DNA of 64,000 nucleotides. Origin: Chaetoderma sp. LZ-2023a (lineage: Eukaryota; Mollusca; Caudofoveata; Chaetodermatida; Chaetodermatidae). The DNA lies in NCBI GenBank assembly GCA_034401795.1, contig CM067360.1, forward strand, positions 50,330,073 to 50,394,072, given 5' to 3'. The position numbers and the translations under genes were made by a program. Shown piece by piece: positions 21,201 to 30,949 of the stretch (its first letter is position 1; each line of letters begins with the position of its first letter). The notes below the pieces were generated by a model. It saw nothing but the letters and a program-made list of their open reading frames with translations. It had not been told where the DNA came from and did not search any database.

Positions 21201-24200
21201 TATTTTTTTTAATTCTGAGTAATATTGAAGCTTGGTCGATATTTCGGAAATATCATAAAGTATCAGGGTGGTAAGTATCAACTTTCGTGAAAAAAGAAAT
21301 CCGTGATTTCGTTTAATTGGCGTGATAACTACCTTCCTTATGAAAATATTTTTAAGACCAAATTTATGTACCAACAAAGTGGTCTACTGAATTACACATC
21401 GGCATCCATTTTGCCCTATAAGTGACAATGAATGATCTAGAAAAGAATCGGAGTACGACAAAAACTTTTTGAACGGCTTAGAAATTGAAACGACGTAGAT
21501 TGCCTCTTATGTTAACGAGCCGATGATAAAAATCAAAACATTGTGATTGGAGGGTATAGACATGCTCTCGTGAGATCCCATATATGCTAACAGGATTTTC
21601 AGACAATGAAGGATTAGATCGCATCGATCTAACACTTCCTTATCTGAAACGACGACTGAACTACGTTCAATAAGGTATCAAATTGGTATCAATTATATAT
21701 TTGGATCGGATCTAAAGTACAATACTTGGTCACAATCACACAATGATAACATATAGCAATTACCAAGTTCTGAGTCCAGGATATTTTGGATTTCGACTTT
21801 CTTAAAATATAACCTAACTCCTCTCTGAGAGATGTTGGTTTAGAAATTGAACGCTTCTTGTCCTAATAGAAGCCTATGCCACTATTAGGCAGAACATGGT
21901 AGAATGGGTTCGCTATTTTAGTCTAATATTTTGTTCGATTAATTAATGCAGTTATGAAGAAAAGGATTGATTTTTATGGTATTCTAATATTCTCGTACAA
22001 ATCAGACTACCCGAAAAAACATGATTGGAAATCCTGTGTCGTGTAACATGTAGTCGGTAAAAAATTTCTCACGTCCGATAATGCACATTTTAGGGCATAT
22101 GAGCAATCTAGTAATTCTTTAAATGTATGTGAGGCACGGTAGGGGCAGCTATGTATAATTTATCACATACAGTCAAACTAAACTGAGAGACCACTATAGG
22201 TATTGTGTAGTCAAATGATGGTGGTGCTGTAAGATAGGTAGTTACTACACCACCACCATTTGTCTATATGCTATGTCTCATGTTCATTACAGGTGTTGCA
22301 GTTAATCGTCTATGTCTTCAGCTTGCTGTTAAACAGAGCTGTACATCACCAACAGCTGCCACATTTATATCAGCATGGCTAGTGGACCCTCTGTTCTCTA
22401 CATTACCAGTAATGTGGCATCTCTCATCACATGCACGCACACACACACACGCACGTGCACATGCAAGCACATTTACAATCACACATGCGTAAGCACACTA
22501 TGGCAAACTCCACACAGGTGTGTGTGATATTCTGTAAAATAATAAGCATCAACCTCCATGTACATATATTTATTTTATTTATAGATATATTTTTCCGGGC
22601 ACTTATGATTTACATTCATATTAATGGCGTCACGACCACCAATCAGATAAATAATGGAGGGATCTGATCTGTTACTTAAGTATGACATCACTAGTTAGAT
22701 AATGTCACAATCAGAATGACGTAGAGCTCCATCATGGTGATTGAAAAGTCTGTTACTACTGTACGAATTGTCTTTGATAACTTTACAATATAATTAACAT
22801 TCTGGTGAGTATTTTGAGACTAAGAACTGTTGCTGCCAGTCAAAATAGCTTTACAAAATTTCAATAGCTTACTGTTATAGCTACGTTGTAATTTTTGGGA
22901 ATTCATTTTTCAGTGTACATGAATTGATTCCAACACGCATAAAAATTGGGTCGAGCTAGAAATGCGTGTGGCATAGTTAGAAATGGGTGTGGCATAGTTA
23001 GAAATGGGTGTGACATAGCTAGAAATGGGTGTGGCATAGTTAGAAATGGGTGTGGCATAGCTAGAAATGGGTGTGGCATAGTTTGAAATGTGTCGCATGG
23101 CTAGAAATGGGTTTGACAAAGCTTGAAAGGGGCGTGTCCTTGCTTGAAATGGGTGTGGCATAGTTTGCAATGGGTGTGGCATAGCTTGAAAATGGGTGTG
23201 GCATAGTTTGAAATAGGTGTGTCCTGGCTTGAAATGGGTGTGGCATAGTTTGAAATGGATCCCTCCAGTAGCCCACTTTGATTCTGTGTTCTAGGCTGAA
23301 TGTCAAGATGATCTTTATAAAGCTTTACAGTATTTCGTGAAATGTCAGCCAGTGTCCCGTCTCACTGAGTTCTTGCATCAAGGCTGTATCATGCCGTTCA
23401 AATCCACACCAGTTAGCGAACAGCACTGTGTCAGTGTTCTCGCTGGTCTCCGTCAAGCGCTACTCATGGATGAGCCACCTGAAGCAGTTGTTTCCCTTTT
23501 GTATCAGTTCATGGAGACAGTTTATAAGTTGCTGACCGCTGATGCACAAGTAAGTTTAGAAGCCTAATGGTATGAGAAATAGTAATTACCCTTGCCCCAT
23601 AAGAGTAAGATTATATTGGGATCGTGTCTGTCTCTCTGCCGTTCTCTGTGTCTGTCTGTCTCTGTGTCTGCCTGTCTGTCTGTGATCAAATTCTGGATCT
23701 GTGTATATCTCTCGAAAACTACTGTTCTGATTAGGCTCAGATTTTAACATAAGAAAGGTGGAACCATATACTAGGATTACACAACTTTTGGTGTCATCTG
23801 AAAAAATCGGGGAAATGCCAAAAAAATTTGAAATATCCAGAAAAATCTGACCCGTTTTACATGGCAAAAATGGGAGGGCGAGGGTCTGCAATCTCTGATT
23901 GCTCTTGTTTTGAAACTGTTATTATTATATAATTATTGTGAAATATGCTGATCGTAAGGCAGATAATTTAGCATGTTTGTGATTGAATTGTAAAAGTTGG
24001 CAGAGGTATCAGATATGTTCTAGCCTAATGATTATATAAATTTACCAGGTCATGGACTATGCTGGACTGTCCAGACCATTGAGCAAGTCGAAACTTGTAT
24101 TCTAAACTATATATGGGTAACATAGGTATTGAAAGGTATTTATAGTGTAAATTTGTTTTCAAAATTTTCATAATCATTTAAATTTAACCATTTACTTCTC

Positions 24201-25399
24201 ACGATTTGCCAAGAGAGATAGCTCCGATAATTGATTTAGAGCCAGTTATGTGTATAAGAAAAATGTGTTTGTGAAAACTTCTCAAGAGCCATATATTGGC
24301 CAATTATATTCTGAATCATGCCCTACATGTAATATTCATAGTGACCATTTATAATCTGAGAATTTTGTTTATTCGATAGTAAACCCCAAATTATGCTGCT
24401 TGGAAAGTGTCTAACATATTGTAGGCAATGATGGAGGAAGGATCATTCTTTATGGTTTGTTAGTAGCTCACCTGATCTGAAAGGTCAAGTGAGCTTATGT
24501 TGCGGTGACCATCTGTCATTCGTCTGTCTGTAGTCAACGTATCCGTTAAACGACTTCTCAAGATTAGAATCACTGGGAGAATTTAAACTAAACTTGTCAG
24601 GAAGCAATCTTGTATCATAAAGATCCAAGATTGCTCAAAGTATGCTTATTGGTTGATTTATCTTGTGGCCATCCTGGATTTTGTGCTATTTTTTAGAAAT
24701 ATTTTAGATCTCAAATTTGATGTCCCGTGTGTGACCTCTTAGCTATATAGCATGTAGGATCAATATTTAAGCTTAACTGTTTAATGGTCAAACTGCTGAA
24801 AAAGTCTTCTGTATCCTTGAGGAATGTCCATTTGCAGTGCACTTGGAGAAGACTGTTTTTTATCGTTTTTCACCAGATTCAGATTATTTATTGGCACAAA
24901 ATCTACATACATACAGATATAGCCATATATAGATAGTACATACAATATACATTTGGCAATAAGTAAAATATACATGATATATACAATACACACGCATGCA
25001 TGCACGCACGCATGCACACACATAATTTCACCCATTAAGTTTATGAAAATAATCCTCTCTTGGTCTATCAATGGACATTAACAAAAACAATAATTTACGT
25101 TTTCTTGAACATTATAGAATTAAACAAAGGACCCCCATTAGCTGCTACTGTTAAGCTGTCGACAAACTGATATTTGTATCTGCTAGACTGGTCTTTGCTT
25201 CCTTCTATTTCCGTTTCTGATTCTTGATCTGGTTGGATCGAAATCCGAATGCCAGTACTCAGTTTGGTACTACCTTTTATCTGGAAACTGATAGTCTCAG
25301 TGATTGATCGATCTCAACATCGGCGAAGTGTGGGTGGAGCTTAGCTAAACATGGGTGGGGCATAGCTAAAACTTGATTCATCCATTGTATGGTGGAATA

Positions 25400-25484
<85 letters not shown>

Positions 25485-25491
25485 CCTCTTG

Positions 25492-25543
<52 letters not shown>

Positions 25544-28500
25544 TTATTCCACCATACAATGGATGAATCAAATTTTAGCTATGCCCCACCCATGTTTAGC
25601 TAAGCTCCACTCACACTTCGCCCATGTTGAGATCGATCAATCACTGAACTCCCTGACTATCAGTTTCCAGAAACCTATGCTACAGGTAAGCACTCAGTCA
25701 AATTAGTTTCAAAATAGTCAACAGCATGTTTATTAAATAGTAAAGACATACAATTTGCACAACCTGATGGACTATTAAGCGTTTAAGATGGACTAAATCG
25801 AGTCATTCATGACGTAGTTTATTATGATGTCATCATACACATTACGTAGTTGATTATGACATCATATGATGGATGGCTAAACTGTAAAGGTCCATTACAT
25901 CATTGCTCAATGCAATGCATATATGTTAATCAGACGGTTATTCATGGTTTCCCCTCCAGGCTTGTTGTTATACATGTACCTGAACCATTCTGTAATCACA
26001 TATTTCATAAGTGTGTCTCTCTTTCACACAGCCTCACCTGCTCTGCGATATGGCTGAATGTTTATGTCAGCTGCCAGATGCTGTATTTGACAAAGTCACA
26101 GCAACTGATTTCTCTCAGACTGAGGGAATCATGGCCGCCGCCGGGGCTGACACGATGCGTGGCTTGTATATCAGATGTTATGCAGTAGCTAATGGCAAAC
26201 AGCAGATGACTCTGCTCAGTGAAGCCATTGATGCTGTACTTAATTCTACTGACTGGTATGTCTTATTCTCTAACCCTTTCACTGATTAATCTCATTTTAA
26301 AGGCAAATTTACAGGAAAAGTGTTGAATATTTTGAAATTCATTTGAATGAAAGCCATTGCTGCCTAGGCAACAAAGTCTTCCAGTTGAATTAATTTCAAA
26401 ATATTCAACAAAATAAGTTTAATTTCATAAAGAATTTACTTTTTCAGGGCTTTGCCACTGAAAGGGTTAATGGTCACGGGGAATTTTTAAATGGGTTTAA
26501 TGAATGTCCAGTTGGAGCCTGGTGAATAGTATTCTCTATGGCGCTGATATCGAGTGATTATCTCCCTACTGTTAATTCACTTTTGATAATTTTGAAGACA
26601 TTATATTTGAAAGTCACTGTTTCTGGTGGAAGCAACGAGTTTCAGTCAAAATGTTTAATACACTGCTGGTTTCCAGGACCGTAACATGATTGCTGTTGAA
26701 AATTTTCAAATTTGTGTAACTGAAAGTAGGTCCTGTCGCTGGAAACTATGTCTTTCAATCAAATTGATTTAAAATTAGACTATTTTACCTGTAGGACATA
26801 GTAGCTAATCAGCTAAGAACAGAACTAAGAATGAGCACCTGTAGAGGATATTATTTATTCTCTCAGCATACACCAAACCGCATACGCCTAGCTGTGTCAC
26901 CAATTGGCTCCCGCCCGAGTGACATAAAGGCTATTTAGCTGCTTTTTCGAATTACTCTGATTTATTTCTGGTTTTTACTGTTGGTTGTAGGTTAATTATT
27001 GTATAAAGTCATCATTCAACAGCCTGTGCGAGTTCCCTGGTCCTTTCCTTTAAGTATATGAAGGCCGCCATTATTTACCTTTCAACCAATCAGAAAAAGC
27101 ATAGACTGTGCCTCTTGGGGTATATGCTCAATCATTGAGATGCCATATATAATTTGGCATGGTGGCATAAACGCTGGAAGCTGTTGGATATTTTGAAACT
27201 AATTTAGCTGGAAGCTGTTGCTGCTATTTAACCGGAAGCTGTCGCTGCCTTGTCAACATCTTCCAGCCAAATTAGTTAGAAAGTATTGAACGTGATAGTT
27301 ATTACATAATAAAGAATGTGTTCTATTGGCACATACATGATGTTTGATTGCACATACTTATGAAATAAAATTTGGGCCCCTTCTGAACATGAATGCTCTG
27401 GAATCTCTATGCTAAAATCTATCACTAAATTGCAACATTTTTGATGTGAGATTGTATCCCTTTAACTTAATGGTGGAATCCCGTTATATCTATGCCCCGC
27501 CCATCGTTGGCTAAGCTCCACCCACACATCCCTGACTATCAATTTCCAGAAACCTATACAGATAAGCTGTTCAATATTTTGAAACTATCTTGACTGGGTG
27601 CTTTTGCTGAGTATGACAGCAACAGCGCCAGTCAAATTAGTTTCAAAATAGTCAACAGCATGTTTATTAAGTAATAAAGACTTAAATGTATACAATTTGT
27701 ACAACAACACTTAGTCCATCATCAATTAAGCTTTCGTGATGAACCTAGCTAGGTCATTCACGATGTAATTGTTTATGAAGTTAGTCTACACGTATTATGA
27801 CATCATATAATTGATGGATAAAATAGAATCCTCCATTAGGTTTTTGTAACATTGACAGTACTGTGTTGTTATGGAGATCTGTTGAAATGGGTCTCCATGA
27901 GATTGCCTGAATTCAGTTTTAAGGAATAGAAAACAGGTTCCTATAAGTTTGCTTAAAGAGCTGCAAGGCAACCTGTAGCAGTTTGCCATTTGAAATATTA
28001 CAGGACAGGCCTGATTAAATTAATTTAGACAATCTTTCCTTCATCGAGTAAGCAGACATACTGTAACACATTTCCTATACTCCTAATGGTGATAGCAGAC
28101 TAATGGTGATAACAGCCTAATGGTGATAGCAGCCTAATGGTGGTAGCAGCAACATTGACTTTTCCCCTCCTATTGATGCTTCTTGATCTGTGCTCTCATG
28201 ATTGTTTTATCCTCTTGGAACCAAGCTTGGGTCCAGGACTACCCAGATGGATAAGTTGGGTTCCAATTCACCTTTCCAGAGTACCCACCCATCATATGAC
28301 ATCATAATGAACTGCGTGATGTGTACAATGACATCATAATGAATGACGTCGATAAGTATGTCACGAACGCATATTTGAAGACGGTCTATGCGTTGTTGTA
28401 CAAATTGTTTGCTTTTACTATTTAATAAATATTATGTTGAATATTTTGAAACTAATTTGACTGGGCACTGTTGCTGCCATAGGCAGCAACACCACCCAGT

Positions 28501-30910
28501 CAAATTAGTTACAAAATATTCAACAGCTTCTCTGTAGTTTTCTGGAAATTAATAGCTAAGGTATTTGGGGATCGATCAATCCCAACACGGCGATGTGTGG
28601 GTGGAGCTTAGCTAGTGATGGGCGGGGCATAGCTAAAAATTGAAAGGTCCATTAAGGGGGCCATTATGTCAAGGTCACTATCAGCAATGAAGATGACATG
28701 CATAGATTTATTTACTAGGAATTCCTAATAAAAAAACAATGTTTGCTGTGCATGTACAATACCTTATAGATTTAGAGGAGGCAGTAATGAGCGAAGCTGT
28801 GAAACTGGTGACCCCAGGATCGCGTCTCTGTTCGCCAAGTGACGATCACTGGAAATAAGCCTTCCACTCCTCGTTTCCTCTCTCCACCCAGGAGTATAAA
28901 TGTGTACCAGGCTAGTGTAAAAGCTGGGGGAATTAGCAATAATAGACTAAAATAAAAACCAGCCTAGAATGGCGTGAATGGGACGTGGAATCAGGGACTC
29001 GATCCCAACATGGCTGAATTGTTGGTGGAGCTTAGCTAAAACTGGATTTGTCCATTATAAACCATTTCTTTCAGTGATATGGATGAAGTTATGTACCTGC
29101 TCTGTTCCTGTTGCTATCAGTGTTGCTATAGTGACAGTACATTGCTAGGGAAGATGCCCCGCCTCCAGTGGCTGTTGGAGTATCTGGGTCATGTGAATAA
29201 CATGGCAGCTGAAGTGAGCTCACTAGAAGTGACTGATAGAATGGTTAAAGTAAGTATGTGTAAAGTCTAGGATCTCGAATGATTTTCTCTGTAAGAATTT
29301 TGAGATTGTACTTCTCACAAAAGTTATTACCCTCACCCCATTGGGGGAATAGGGATATTGTGATTGTATGTGTCTGTGTTCGTGCATGTGCGTTGTATCA
29401 GACTGTCTGTCTAGAGATGTATCTCAATAGCTGCTGATCCAATTTCGCTGAAATGGTAACACGGTGAAATAACTTGTGATGTAAGAGGATTTCCAGATTT
29501 GCCGTAATCTGGATCTGGATCGGAACAAATTCTGGATCTCTGGATATCGCCGAAATTGCTGTTCCCATTTAGCTCAAATTTTAACACATGAAAGGGTGTG
29601 ACCCTACACTAGGATTCCACAATTTTGGGAGTGATCCAGGAAAATTGTCAAAGACCCAGAAAATCCATAGAAATCTGGAAAATCCAAAAGGTTTTTACAT
29701 CGTGACAAAACCTGCAGGGTGAGGGTCTACAATCTGTGATTGCTCTTGGTCATTCGTTAATCGTCAGGATTTGTAAACAGAAACTTGAATATTTTGAATG
29801 GCCATTTCTAGGCCAATTCATCTTGTTGTTTTTAGTCACGTTGAATATTAATCATTTTACCGATCTCCTTTTTAAGGCAACCATACAGGAAAACTGTTGA
29901 ATATTTTGAAATTAGGCAGCAACTGCTTCCAGTCAAATTAATTTCAAAATAGTAAACAGAATAAAATTTATCTCATAAAAAATTAGTTTTCCGGGATTTG
30001 TCATTAAAAGTGTTAAATGTTTATTTCCTGTTTCCCATAAATTGTAATGAAAATATGTCCGTGTCACATTTTATTCAGAATTCCATCCCGAGTGAAGTCA
30101 ATAGGAACACTTCTTATTATCTTGAAATTAAAGTTACTGGACGCCATTCTTGTCATAGTCAGTGAGGATATTCAATCTGATATGTTCTGAACTAAAAATC
30201 TTAACTTATATGATGATTGATGTTCTTATTTACAGCGACTAGAATTTGCCGTTTGCAGTATATGTGCCATCCTTGCCCTATGGAGCTCTCCTGGCATTGG
30301 TGGTCTCATTGGTCTTGTTCCAGATTATTTCTCATGCTCTAAGTGGCCAACTTCATCTAGTGATGTTCCTCATTCTAGCACTCGAAGTAAAACTACAAAA
30401 CTGGACTGTGTCGAAGCGGCGGGGATTTTAAAAATCTGTGCCAATAACGTGTCTGCTGATGAACCATGGAAACAACTACTCATTAAGGTAAGCTAAAGCG
30501 TGTGTTCAGGGCCGAACTTAAGGCAGTGCAACAAGTGTATTTGCACAGGCCCCCCCCCCAAACATCCAGGGCCCCAAAAGTGACACAAAGGTCTTGTCTT
30601 AATTTTCAGGGCCCCTGCATAATTCAAGTTGCACACATACATGCCACACCTATAGTACAGCTCATAAATAATTCACAAATTTCCAAAACAAAATTTTGAA
30701 TACGATGTAAAAATGTTCTCTTGAATATATTTTGAGCATAATTGAATTGGAAGTGGTTTCCAATTAAATTATGTTCATAATATTCAACAGTATCTTTTTA
30801 TTATTTTGTGTCTGAAACGTGTGAAGTTATTTCTGAAATGTACTGTATAAGACTGATGTCGTCAAATCCCACAACCCTATGACCTCCCCCTGCCCCCCCC
30901 CCCCACCCCT

Positions 30911-30949
<39 letters not shown>

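Larger units (their letters stand above)
14856..21315 (+). mobile_element. DIRS-type retrotransposon, copy 2, end to end but decayed
   Basis: About 6.46 kb from 'gttta' (14856-14860) to 'gttta' (21311-21315). Seen: left and right inverted termini of about 194 bp, an internal complementary region, gag with a probable intron, pol, and YR. At least seven frame breaks or stops have disabled it. It belongs to the same family as copy 1, but its termini and 3' region differ clearly, so it is a distinct lineage. It sits in sense orientation in the FOCAD intron between exons h and i. Confidence 0.92.
23550..26031. other. FOCAD intron, repeat-filled
   Basis: Contains a P3 copy (23585-23918), the 5' part of an 'agctcacc' family repeat (about 24465-24770), a P1 arm (24776-24885) interrupted by microsatellite-rich sequence and resumed near 25022-25080, and two P2 ends head to head around an (AT)n loop (25277-25875). 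Confidence 0.65.
26256..29074. other. FOCAD intron with several hairpin repeats
   Basis: P2-type hairpin cores alone at 26308-26420 and 27180-27300; full P2 copies at 27470-27840 (+) and 28225-28672 (-). Between 26560 and 27170 nothing was recognised. 28780-28940 may be a SINE-like piece (listed separately). Confidence 0.6.

Noticed and set aside
24900..25020. Separate element inserted in the P1 copy near 24886-25022
   Set aside because: It is AT- and CA-rich and has no clear ends or duplication, so no element could be defined.
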